Shown one piece after another: positions 18,208 through 26,474 of a stretch of 64,000 nucleotides of DNA. Both the position numbers and the translations under genes were made by a program. Each line of letters opens with the position of its first letter. Positions within the stretch are counted from its first letter, which is position 1. A model generated the notes under the pieces. It had not been told where the DNA came from. It worked only from the letters and a program-made list of their open reading frames with translations, and ran no database searches. Source of the stretch: CAMDPA01 sp963825625 (GTDB lineage Bacteria; Pseudomonadota; Alphaproteobacteria; Rhizobiales; Hyphomicrobiaceae); contig CAWGUF010000001.1 in assembly GCA_963825625.1 (NCBI GenBank), positions 62,001 through 126,000 on the forward strand, written 5' to 3'.

Positions 18208-19542
18208 CTAGCCCTGGAATTTCGCGCCAACGCCGCTCATCAGACCTTCAAACTCGGCGAAACTGGTGGCGATGAACGTCGTGTCGTCGACGGCAACGGG
18301 GGCATCGGACGCGCAACCCATCACCAGGAACGACATGGCGATGCGGTGATCCATATGGGTCACGACAGTGCCGCCGCCCTGCACGTGCCCGCCACCGCCG
18401 GAAACGATGAGCGTGTCGCCATCCACCTTCGCCGAGACGCCGTTGACAGCGAGGCCGGCGGCAGTCGCCGCCAGACGGTCGCTTTCCTTCACCTTCAGCT
18501 CGGCAAGGCCTTCCATTCTGGTCTCACCATCCGCGAAGGCAGCAACCACACCCAAGATGGGATATTCGTCGATCATCGAGGGCGCGCGGCCGGGTGGCAC
18601 CCGCACGCCCTTGAGCTTTGAATATCGGGCTCGCACGTCGGCGACCGGCTCACCACCTTCCGAGCGCTGGTTCACGAACTCAACGTCGGCTCCCATCTCG
18701 CGCAGGGTCTCATAAAAGCCGGTGCGGGTCGGATTGGTGAGGATGTTCTCGACGGTGATCTCCGATCCAGGCGTGATGAGCGCAGCGGCGACCAGGAATG
18801 CGGCGGAGGAGGGGTCGCCAGGCACTGTGACGTCACCGCCTGACAGCTCTGCATCACCCTGGACCGAGATTGCGACCTTGCCGTCATGGCGGTCGGTACG
18901 CAGGTGAGCACCGAAGAACCGCAACATGCGCTCGGTATGATCGCGTGTCTCCTCGGTGATGACTGTCGTTTCACCGGCCGCGGCCAGCCCGGCGATGAGC
19001 ACGGCGGATTTCAACTGGGCCGAAGCGACCGGCAGCTCATAGACGATCGGCACCAGTTCGGAGGAGCCCCGGATTGTCAGGGGAAGCGTATCCTTGTCAC
19101 CCTCCAGAACCTCTATGCCCATCTGGCGAAGCGGCTTCAGGATGCGGCCCATCGGGCGGCGGGACAAAGAGGAGTCACCGGTGAGGCGAGCGGTGATCGG
19201 TTGGCCGGCAATGACGCCCATCATCAGGCGGGTGCCGGTGCCGGAATTGCCGAAATCGAGCGGGCCTTCGGGCTCATCCAAGCCGCCCACCCCGCGGCCC
19301 AGGACCTCCCAGGTGTCACCAATCTTCGTGGCCTTGGCGCCCAGCGCGGTACAGGCGCGAGCGGTGTTGACGACATCCTCAGCCTCGAGCAGCCCCTTGA
19401 TGCGAGTGCGGCCCGTCGCGATCGCCCCCAGCATCAGCGCGCGATGCGAGATCGATTTGTCGCCTGGCACGCGGATACAGCCCTGAAGCGGGCCGGAGCG
19501 ATGACTGGTCAACGGACGGGGACTGGAGGCGGCGTGGGACAC
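18208..19542 (-). CDS. aroA: 3-phosphoshikimate 1-carboxyvinyltransferase (EPSP synthase), class II
   Basis: Sixth step of the shikimate pathway: joins PEP and shikimate 3-phosphate. The 444-residue chain has VPGDKSISHRALM (about residue 25), LDFGNSGTGTRLMMG (about 95), SAQLKSAVLIAG (about 173), RDHTERML (about 200), NPTRTG (about 270) and MIDEYPILGV (about 320). The set RDHTE, GDKD, SAQLK and NPTR matches what I know of class II enzymes of the Agrobacterium CP4 type. The glycine in GNSG stands where CP4 has the alanine linked to glyphosate tolerance. In many alphaproteobacteria aroA directly precedes cmk and rpsA; here it lies alone, 12 kb away and on the other strand. Confidence 0.96.
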   Translation of the reverse strand: MSHAASSPRPLTSHRSGPLQGCIRVPGDKSISHRALMLGAIATGRTRIKGLLEAEDVVNTARACTALGAKATKIGDTWEVLGRGVGGLDEPEGPLDFGNSGTGTRLMMGVIAGQPITARLTGDSSLSRRPMGRILKPLRQMGIEVLEGDKDTLPLTIRGSSELVPIVYELPVASAQLKSAVLIAGLAAAGETTVITEETRDHTERMLRFFGAHLRTDRHDGKVAISVQGDAELSGGDVTVPGDPSSAAFLVAAALITPGSEITVENILTNPTRTGFYETLREMGADVEFVNQRSEGGEPVADVRARYSKLKGVRVPPGRAPSMIDEYPILGVVAAFADGETRMEGLAELKVKESDRLAATAAGLAVNGVSAKVDGDTLIVSGGGGHVQGGGTVVTHMDHRIAMSFLVMGCASDAPVAVDDTTFIATSFAEFEGLMSGVGAKFQG

Positions 19543-19803
19543 GAGTCGAGAACCATCGATTGGCGGTTGCAGCGGGATGAAGGACGGCCGAGTTAGAGCC
19601 TCTGCCGGCCCGGCATGTCAACGCCGATGGCATTGCGGCTGCTGCCAAAGCCAGCCGGCGGCAACGCTTGCGGGTCGCTGACGACCAAACGCGTTTTCGC
19701 CACGTTCTTATGTTGTCTGATTGTCAAGTGGCTTCAATGACTCGACCGATCGCGCCCTGGCGACGGGCGGAGGTGCGAGCATTGTCATATTGCAGGGCAG
19801 CGT
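19543..19803. other. divergent intergenic region, aroA and thiolase-like gene
   Basis: A 261-bp gap upstream of both neighbours, so it should hold two promoters. I see no strong -35/-10 pair and no RNA structure. No coding frame with a ribosome site was found. Confidence 0.35.
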
Positions 19804-20973
19804 ATGAGCTCACCAGAGGCGGCTTCCGCCTATATCATAGCCGCAAGACGCACGGCGATCGGACGCGTCGGCGGCCTGCATCGGAGTCGAAGGCTAGAGA
19901 CTCTGGCCGCGCCCGTTATCGAGGCAGCCCTGAAAGATGCCGGGCTGAAGGCGTCGCAGGTCGACGAAATCGTAATCGGCAACTCAAGCCAAGGCGGAAA
20001 TCCCGCGCGCCTGATCGCACTTGCGGCGGGATTGCCCGAGACCGCACCGGCATTGACGCTGGACCGGCAGTGCACCTCCGGGCTCGATGCCATCATGCAC
20101 GCCGTCAGGACAGTCGCGGCGGGAGAAGCCGATGCCATCGTCGCCGGCGGCGCCGAAAGTCCATCGACCGCGCCCTGGCGTGTTGCCAAACCGAAAAGCC
20201 TCTACCAACTGCCGCATTTCATCGGGCAAGAACCTGCTTTCGATCCGCAGCTGGAGTTCTCGCATCCGATCGAGGCCTCGGAGGAATTGGCGCAACGGCT
20301 GGGCATAAGCCGCCAGGCACAGGATGCTTTCACGCTCAAGTCCCACCTGAGGGCTGAGGCTGCACGGGACGCCAAGCTGTTCGTCGGCGAGATCGTGCCG
20401 ATGCGCGCCAACCGCCAGGAGTTGCGCGATGAAAGCGCCATCGGCCCTTCGATGGAGGATATCGAGGCTGAATCATCCTATTGGCCGCCATCAGGAACGC
20501 TGACCCCCGCCAACACCAGCCAGCCCCATGATGGGGCGGCCATCGTGGTCGTGGTGTCGGAACCGCTGTGGCGGGAGCTTGGCCAGCCGCCAGCGCTGCG
20601 ATTGGTGGCCGGCGCTGCCCAGGGCGTGTCGCCTGCCGATGAAGCCGGGGCGCCGATTGCCGCCGTGCGCAAGCTCTACGGCCGGCTCAACGGCTTCGAT
20701 AGATCCACGATCCGCGCCGTCGAGCTTGGCGAGACCTCAGCGGCTCAGGCCATTGCCTGCATGTCAGAGCTGGGCATAGACGAGAGCATACTCAACGTGC
20801 ATGTCGGCGACATCGTCCGCGGGCACCCGCTTGGCGCTTCGGGGGCGGTGCTGGTGGTGCGGTTGTATTCGCTGCTGGTCCGTTCGGCAGACAGGCAAGG
20901 CGCGCGGTTCGGCGTTGCGGCACAAGGTGCGATTGGTGGTCTCGGACTGGCAGCGCTGTTCGAGGCTGTTTGA
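19804..20973 (+). CDS. thiolase-like protein lacking canonical catalytic residues
   Basis: A 389-residue thiolase-fold protein. The acyl-accepting cysteine is present as C90 in LDRQCTSGLDA and the late histidine in RGHPLGASG (about residue 340). The NEAFA-type asparagine motif is replaced by ELGETSAAQ (about 305), and the C-terminal CxGGG cysteine is absent (the region reads AAQGAIGGLGLA). Standard thiolases need both for Claisen condensation or cleavage, so this is probably not an ordinary acetyl-CoA acetyltransferase. It may be a condensing enzyme with another acceptor, a thioesterase-like derivative, or inactive. AGGG lies before the ATG. It has no operon partner. Confidence 0.8.
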   Translation: MSSPEAASAYIIAARRTAIGRVGGLHRSRRLETLAAPVIEAALKDAGLKASQVDEIVIGNSSQGGNPARLIALAAGLPETAPALTLDRQCTSGLDAIMHAVRTVAAGEADAIVAGGAESPSTAPWRVAKPKSLYQLPHFIGQEPAFDPQLEFSHPIEASEELAQRLGISRQAQDAFTLKSHLRAEAARDAKLFVGEIVPMRANRQELRDESAIGPSMEDIEAESSYWPPSGTLTPANTSQPHDGAAIVVVVSEPLWRELGQPPALRLVAGAAQGVSPADEAGAPIAAVRKLYGRLNGFDRSTIRAVELGETSAAQAIACMSELGIDESILNVHVGDIVRGHPLGASGAVLVVRLYSLLVRSADRQGARFGVAAQGAIGGLGLAALFEAV

Positions 20974-21283
20974 TTAGTTGCTTTTGCTACAATTACTTGC
21001 CTCAGGCAATGGTCCGGGTTTTGCAGCAGCGGGGGCGCACCAAGGGCCGAGCGCTATAATTCAGACATATGCTGTGTTACAGTCTAAGCCCGCAAAGCGC
21101 CCCAATCTGGCCTTTGGAACGCCAAGCGTTGAGGTCACATTGTGGAGCGGCGGCGTGCCTTTTCCGCAGGCCTGGGAGGGGCGATTGCATCTTCGCAGTC
21201 GGAGCCGGCGGATCGTGCGGGCAGCCGGCTCGCCCTTCGTGCACGATGCGGATCGAGGCGATGGCGCTGGAGGAGTTTAAAGC
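20974..21283. promoter_or_regulatory. intergenic region upstream of the unknown membrane gene
   Basis: A 310-bp gap. A TATAAT hexamer occurs at 21055-21060 in a locally AT-rich stretch, without a convincing -35 box 17 bp upstream. A strong GGAGGAG ribosome site at about 21270 precedes the next ATG. Short frames here lack support. Confidence 0.4.
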
Positions 21284-24200
21284 ATGAACGCGGCACCGCC
21301 ATACGAGCTGATCGCCTGGTTGACGGCGCCAAACAATCTATTGCTCGCTCTCAGCGTGATCATCGGCGTCTCGCTGCTCGTGTACATGTTCACGTTCTTC
21401 GCCGGTGGGCCGTCAGCCCAGCGCGCACGCGTCCCGCGCGGCCGCAGCTTTGCGAATGCTTCCTCGTCCTGGCAGCTGGTGCTGCTGGCGGCGACCGGTT
21501 TGGTGCTGTCGCTGGCATCGGGCTACACGACCTGGAAAGGCATGACCAACTTCACCGGCGAAGCTGTGCTGTCGCTGATGGTCACCTTCGGTATCCAGGG
21601 CGTCATGCTGATCGTGGCCTGGCTGATCGGGGAGAGCTTTGCGACGGGGATGAACCGGCGACTGCCCGATGGGCGACCCGCTGGCCGGTGGGATGCTATC
21701 ATCGGGATGCTGCTGGCGTTCGCCGCCGTCGCGGCCCTGTTCTACTGGGTGCTGCAAAGCTACGGCGCGATCAACTGGGCCCGCGGGTCGCCGATCGAGT
21801 GGAACCAATTTGCGAATGTTTCGGCCTATTTCGCGGTCGCACTGCTGGTCATCGGCGTTCTCGCATTCAACTTCAAGCGCGGCGGCGAGCTGTCGGTGCC
21901 CTACATCCAAAGCACGCGGGTGATGGTCAAGAACGCGGTGCTGTGGGTGATGTTCATTGCCTGCATGGGCACGTCCGTTTTCTTCTCCTACGATGCGCTG
22001 TTCACCGTCATCTTCCCGAAGGAGGAGCGCGCACGCGCGGCCCAGCTGCGCGCGCAGAACCAGGTTGCCGGCATCGTCGCCGACATCGGTTCCACCGTCG
22101 AGCGGCGGCGACTGGAGGAGATGGGCAATCTGTTCGAGCAGGGCGGCTGGAAGGCCTACGACGGCCAGCTGAGCTCGCTGTATCGCAACTCGCAAGGCGC
22201 CGAGCGCGCCATCGAGGAGCATTTCGAGCGGCAGATGGAGGCTCGCAAGCAGGCCATCCACCAGCAACAGGAGCGCATCGCCACGGCCAAGGGCGGGGCG
22301 GCCGGACTGCGCACCAAGAAGATCTCGCTGACCGAGGAACTGGCCCGGCTGAAATCGGAACGGCCCGGTCTCGCCAGCGATCTTGCCGCGAAGAAGACCG
22401 AGCTCGAAACGCGCGCGCGCGGCGTCGACGCCAAGCGCGTCGAGGCGCAAGCCGAGGCCGGCGGCGCGGAGGGCACAGGCAAGGTCGGACGCGGTCCCGT
22501 CTACCGCCAGCGCACGGAAGAACTGCGCCAGCTCGAGGCGGCCTACAAGATCCAGCAGAAGCGCGTCGCCGATGCACAGGAGCGCAATTCCACGATCAAC
22601 GGCCGCATCGCCCGCATCGAGTCGGAGCTGGCGCAAATCGACGGCGACATTGCCAAGTACAGCGCGGAGACATCGACTGCGGAGAGCCGGATCAAGATGG
22701 CGGAGGGGCAGAGCGCGGACAGCGATCTGCCGCGCGTCGACCCTGCGCGGGTCCGCCAGGGCTTCGAGAAGGCGCGGACCGAGTTCCGTCAGGGGCCGAC
22801 ACGGGAGCGGCTTGTGGCGCTGCAGCAGCAGTGCTCCGATCTGCGCGGAGCCCTTGCCGCCACCACGGCTACCAGAGAGCTGGTGCGCGGCATCGATTGC
22901 GATCCCAAGCAGGCCGCGGAAGCCTCGGCAGTGATGTTCGCGCTGAATGTCGGCAGGGCAAATTTCGGTGAGAACTGCGCGGGCGGCGACAAGCTCGATG
23001 CGCATCGGACCACGGACGCGCTGTGGGGTTTTGCGCGCAAGTGCCTCGCGGACAGCGGCCTGCCGAGCCGCGAGACCGACCAGATGCGCAACAAGATCAA
23101 TACGGCCGAGCTTTCGCGCGATGACCGGGCGCATCCGTTCGTTGCGACGCTGAATGCATTCCAGGACGGCAACAAGCTGGCCTATCTGGCGCTCGGCATC
23201 GCGGTGGCGATGGACATGCTGGTGTTCATGTCCGGGCTGTTCGGTGCGAATGCGGTGCGCTCGCCGCTGTCCAGACGTGCCGAGCACGCGCGCGCGCTCA
23301 GGCCGGCAGCTCGAGGCCATCATCGAGAATGCACTGTTGCCCGATACGTTCGAAGTCTGCACGCGCCGTGCTCAACGCCATGCATCCGATGACGCCGCAT
23401 GACGGCTTCACGGCGCGGGTTGCGATTCTGCCGATGATCCTCATGCCCCCGATATCCGGCGCGTGCTCAATGCGGCAGCCACGATCGACGCCGTGCGCCA
23501 TGCGGGCGGAGATGACGCGTCTACGAGGTGCGAGCGGAACTGTTCGAGTTCCTGTCGGTCGTGGCCAAGCGCTCGTTCGAGGCGGATGACGAGAACGCGC
23601 GCCTTGCCGAGCTGCGCAAAGTCGCAACCGTCGCGTTGCAGCCCCATGTGGGCGACCATGCCGATATCGTGCTGCACCACTGCCAGGCCGATCACGGAGA
23701 GCAAGGGCTTCTCGGCCGAGGTTCTGCTTGGCGAGATCAATGCCGACGATGCGTACGTCGTGCAGCGCGTTCTCAATGCCGGCGCTACGCTGAGCTACGT
23801 GCAGCGCGACGAGGACAAGGATATGGCGGCGCTGCAGCGCTATTACGTGCACAAGCAGCTCTACAAGACACTGCTGCTGATCTCGTCGGCTTATCCGCGC
23901 ACCGGCCAGCGCGGCTATGCACCGCGGCTGGAAGGTCCGGGCGGGGCGCCGCGGCTGGGTGGCAACATCACGCCGCAACGGCCTGCACTGCCGAGCGGAC
24001 AGGTCGAGACACGGCAGCTGCCCGGCTTCGTCAGCCAGATTGGGCAAGCGACCTCTGAGTATCCACCGGCGCGGAAATCCGTGACGCCGGCCGATGCACC
24101 GCAGCAAGCGCTGCAGTCCCCGCTCTCCACTAGCCGCGATCTGCAGTCGGCCTTCACGGCACACATGGTGGAAGCCCTCGGCGTGGACCCCAACGCGTAC

Positions 24201-24707
24201 GAGGACGTGTTCGGAGACACGTTCGGCGCTGCACTTGCGGCGGCGGAAGCGTTCGGGATGGTGCAGCAGACGAACCGAGTATTCGACAGACTGGTCGACG
24301 AGCGCGAGCGTGAGGCTCAAGAAAAAGTCGACCGCGTTCGCGAACAACTGGCAGACCGGCCAGAGGCCCAAACGCCGCAGGGGGCCGACGCGCTGCGCAA
24401 CGCATACGAGGATGTGCTGCGCAACCTTTCAATCATCAGCCTGTTGCCGGGTGGCGCCGTCGAAGTCTTGATGAACCGGCTCATCGCGGAGCTCGAAACG
24501 CAAAACGGCGAGAACAACCTGACAGCGGACGAGCAGGAATTGTTGAGGCTCGTAAAGCGCCTCATGCCGAGGCTGGCCGCCAATGCCCGGCGAAATGCCG
24601 ACGACTGGCAGCAGGTCGAGCTGGATCTGCAGCAGGAAAGTTACGCCATGCCCGGCCAAGTGGTCGCATTCGCGCAACAGCAGCCAGGCAAGCGCACCCT
24701 GAATTGA
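21284..24707 (+). pseudogene. large membrane/coiled-coil protein of unknown function, frame broken
   Basis: I do not recognise this gene. From ATG 21284 (GGAGGAG before it) the first open part codes about 665 meaningful residues: several membrane segments in the first 240 (for example LLALSVIIGVSLLVYMF, LVLLAATGLVLSLASG), a long alpha-helical, coiled-coil region rich in E/A/R/Q (about 240-500), and another membrane segment near 640. Between about 23290 and 23710 sensible sequence jumps frame about five times (AIIENALLPDTFE, then SARAVLNAMHPMTPHDG, then HAPDIRRVLNAAATIDA, then RAELFEFLSVVAKRSF, then GFSAEVLLGEINADD). A hydrophilic C-terminal part of about 330 residues runs to 24707. This suggests one protein of roughly 1,140 residues. 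Sequence error is more likely than decay, because both ends keep good coding character. Confidence 0.65.
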
Positions 24708-24770
24708 CCCAACGGGCAGAGACTTTCGGGTGAGCTTCGCCCGCTCAGCCGATGAGGCAGTGATCATAAA

Positions 24771-24867
24771 GAAAAAGAGCCGTTCGGGGTTGCCGAGCGG
24801 CTCAAGTCTAGGGAGGAAACGCCCAAGAAGGGCTACAAGACGAGGAAAAGTCCGTCGTCTTGTATGA
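24771..24867 (-). ncRNA. suhB/mmgR (alpha-r8) family small RNA, copy 1
   Basis: Read on the minus strand, this is a compact trans-acting-type sRNA of about 97 nt. It has a 5' hairpin with 9-bp arms (ACAAGACGA / TCGTCTTGT) and a second small hairpin GCCCTTCTTGGGC. Next comes the unpaired ten-base motif UUUCCUCCCU (24810-24819), and last a GAGCCG/CGGCTC terminator followed by U5. The motif between hairpins is the hallmark I know for the alpha-r8 / mmgR family (Rfam suhB RNA). It is complementary to Shine-Dalgarno sequences, so it probably represses mRNAs. The start is inferred from the promoter hexamers. Two more copies follow upstream. Confidence 0.85.
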
Positions 24868-24873
24868 ACTCGA

Positions 24874-24902
24874 ATATATGTTGCGGCGCAGCAGAAATCA
24901 AG
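24874..24902 (-). promoter_or_regulatory. promoter of sRNA copy 1
   Basis: On the minus strand, CTTGAT (24897-24902) and ATATAT (24874-24879) are separated by exactly 17 bp. This fits the alphaproteobacterial housekeeping promoter pattern CTTGAC-N17-CTATAT. The predicted start is about 24867. Confidence 0.75.
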
Positions 24903-24989
24903 CGGGTATCTGGTATACCAAAGCGGCGCAGTGTCGCGGCCGTGATCGCAATAGATGCTCGGACTTGCGCCAATGGGCGGAGTCGCTCA

Positions 24990-25088
24990 AGAAAAATGGG
25001 CCGATCGGGGTTGCCGACCGGCCCAAGTCTAGGGAGGAAACGCCCAAGGAGGGCTACGACAGACGAGCAGAGCTCGTCGATGTCGCAA
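24990..25088 (-). ncRNA. suhB/mmgR (alpha-r8) family small RNA, copy 2
   Basis: Second copy, about 99 nt, same order of elements. A 5' hairpin (GACGAG / CTCGTC arms) is followed by a GCCC...GGGC hairpin (GCCCTCCTTGGGC), the unpaired UUUCCUCCCU motif (25031-25040) and a GGGCCG/CGGCCC terminator with a U-rich tail. The 5' hairpin differs in sequence from copy 1 while the core is nearly identical, which separates conserved from free parts of the RNA. Its own promoter lies upstream, so the copies are independent transcription units. Confidence 0.85.
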
Positions 25089-25094
25089 TGCAAC

Positions 25095-25123
25095 ATTTAA
25101 GGACGCAGCGCACAAAGTTCAAG
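25095..25123 (-). promoter_or_regulatory. promoter of sRNA copy 2
   Basis: Minus-strand CTTGAA (25118-25123) and TTAAAT (25095-25100) with a 17-bp spacer. This is the same arrangement and distance to the RNA core as in copy 1. Confidence 0.72.
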
Positions 25124-25240
25124 TGCGAATTTTGCAGGGCTGACCCATTGCGCCATGCGATATGCGCAGGTGCGACACCGGCGCCGCATCTTGCCCCGGA
25201 TCAGGCTAGGGGGATCAGGATTCAGGCTTGGGGGTGAAAA

Positions 25241-25333
25241 GAAAAAAGGGCCGTTCAAGACGGCCCAAGTCTAGGGAGGAAACGCCCAATATGGGCAGAG
25301 GCGGTACCGGCTATCGCAGCAAACGGCACCGCG
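25241..25333 (-). ncRNA. suhB/mmgR (alpha-r8) family small RNA, copy 3
   Basis: Third copy, about 93 nt. A 5' hairpin formed by GCGGTGCC and GGTACCGC is followed by the small hairpin GCCCATATTGGGC, the unpaired UUUCCUCCCU motif (25273-25282) and a GGGCCGT/ACGGCCC terminator with U6. It lies immediately upstream of the hisN-like gene but on the opposite strand. Placement next to an inositol-monophosphatase-family gene is what gave the family its suhB name. Confidence 0.85.
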
Positions 25334-25339
25334 CCCCTG

Positions 25340-25368
25340 ATATGTGTGTGTTCGCCGTAGTCCGCAAG
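25340..25368 (-). promoter_or_regulatory. promoter of sRNA copy 3
   Basis: Minus-strand CTTGCG (25363-25368) and ACATAT (25340-25345) with a 17-bp spacer. It is weaker than the other two but at the same distance from the RNA core. Confidence 0.6.
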
Positions 25369-25495
25369 TGGAGCACACATTGGGTTGGCGAATCCGCCGC
25401 GCATTGTAGTATATGCGCAACAATAGAGCGGCAGATTTGACACGCCACGTCCAGGTGTCATGTCCAGGCGCCACGCTCTCGAACAGGAGTCGATT

Positions 25496-26299
25496 TTGCC
25501 GAGCCCGCAGCCGCACATGAACCTGCTCGATTTCGCGCACGAGCTTGCCGATGCGGCAGCCGCAGCGATCCTACCGCATTTCCGGCGGCGGCTTGTGGTC
25601 GACAACAAGGATAGCGACGGCGGCTACGACCCCGTGACCGAGGCCGACAGGGCTGCAGAGCGGGTGGTGCGCAAGCTCGTGGCACAGAGATATCCGGACC
25701 ATGGTTTCGAAGGCGAGGAGTACGGCGATGCGCAGCTCAACGCGCGTTATCGCTGGGTGGTCGACCCGATCGATGGAACGCGTTCCTTCGTGTTGGGGCT
25801 GCCAATCTGGGGCACGCTGATCGGACTTACCGACGGCGGCAGACCGACGCTCGGGATCATGGACCAGCCGTTCACCCGCGAGAGATTTTTCGCAGACGAG
25901 ACGTCCGCGTGGCTGCGAGGGCCGGACGGGCGGGAGGACCGGCTGGCCGCGCGGGACTGCGAGGGCCTCGCCGAGGCCATGATGATGACGACGCATCCCG
26001 ACTTGTTTGCTGCCGGCGCGGAGCAGGCCGGCTTTCAAGCCGTCAAGCAGCAGGTGCGTGCGTGCCGCTATGGCGGCGACTGCTACAGCTACTGCCTGCT
26101 CGCCGCAGGGCACCTCGATCTGGTGGTCGAGGCCGGTCTCAAACCGTTCGACATCACCGCGCTGATCCCGATCGTGGAGCGCGCGGGCGGCATCGTCACC
26201 ACCTGGGATGGCGGACCGGCGGATCGCGGCGGGCGCATCGTCGCTTCCGGGGACGCGCGGGTGCATGAGGCTGCACTGAAGGTGCTGGCTAGCCAATAG
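25496..26299 (+). CDS. hisN: histidinol-phosphatase, inositol-monophosphatase family
   Basis: Mg-dependent phosphatase of the IMPase fold, most like the alphaproteobacterial HisN that removes phosphate from histidinol phosphate. Motifs: DPVTEADRAAE (metal/lithium loop), FEGEEYG (metal ligand), WVVDPIDGTRSFVLGLPIWG (catalytic metal site) and the late metal aspartate in LKPFDITALIP. The start is uncertain. TTG 25496 has AGGAG 8 bp upstream and gives 267 residues; ATG 25460 and ATG 25517 are in frame but have poor ribosome sites. The gene is divergent from the sRNA array. hisE lies 3 kb away, so histidine genes are scattered. Confidence 0.88.
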   Translation: MPSPQPHMNLLDFAHELADAAAAAILPHFRRRLVVDNKDSDGGYDPVTEADRAAERVVRKLVAQRYPDHGFEGEEYGDAQLNARYRWVVDPIDGTRSFVLGLPIWGTLIGLTDGGRPTLGIMDQPFTRERFFADETSAWLRGPDGREDRLAARDCEGLAEAMMMTTHPDLFAAGAEQAGFQAVKQQVRACRYGGDCYSYCLLAAGHLDLVVEAGLKPFDITALIPIVERAGGIVTTWDGGPADRGGRIVASGDARVHEAALKVLASQ

Positions 26300-26474
26300 G
26301 ATCGTCGTGAGCGCGCCTTGCCGCAGCGTTGGCCGGACCGGCGCGCGCGACCGCCTGACACTTCTTCCCGTGCGAGTTGGACGGGCAATGCGGTCCTGCT
26401 AGAGTGCGCGCAAGCGGCACGTGCGGCAAGCCCGCCGGGAACCAGAAACACGACATCAGGGAGAGCGCCAAGCC

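Noticed and set aside
21142..22971. 609-residue plus-strand frame overlapping the unknown membrane gene
   Set aside because: It is Arg/Ala/Gly-rich shadow sequence in another frame. The frame starting at 21284 has a strong ribosome site and sensible membrane and coiled-coil composition.
21413..23362. 649-residue minus-strand frame opposite the unknown membrane gene
   Set aside because: High-GC mirror frame with low-complexity R/H/Q/D composition, no start signal and no motif.
23463..24060. Separate gene starting at the methionine at 23463
   Set aside because: Its first 80 residues are out-of-frame Ser/Arg/Cys-rich sequence. The meaningful protein continues from the upstream gene through neighbouring frames.
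24860..25440. Plus-strand small proteins across the sRNA region
   Set aside because: The frames run through three copies of a structured minus-strand RNA with terminators; they have no ribosome sites or conserved protein sequence.
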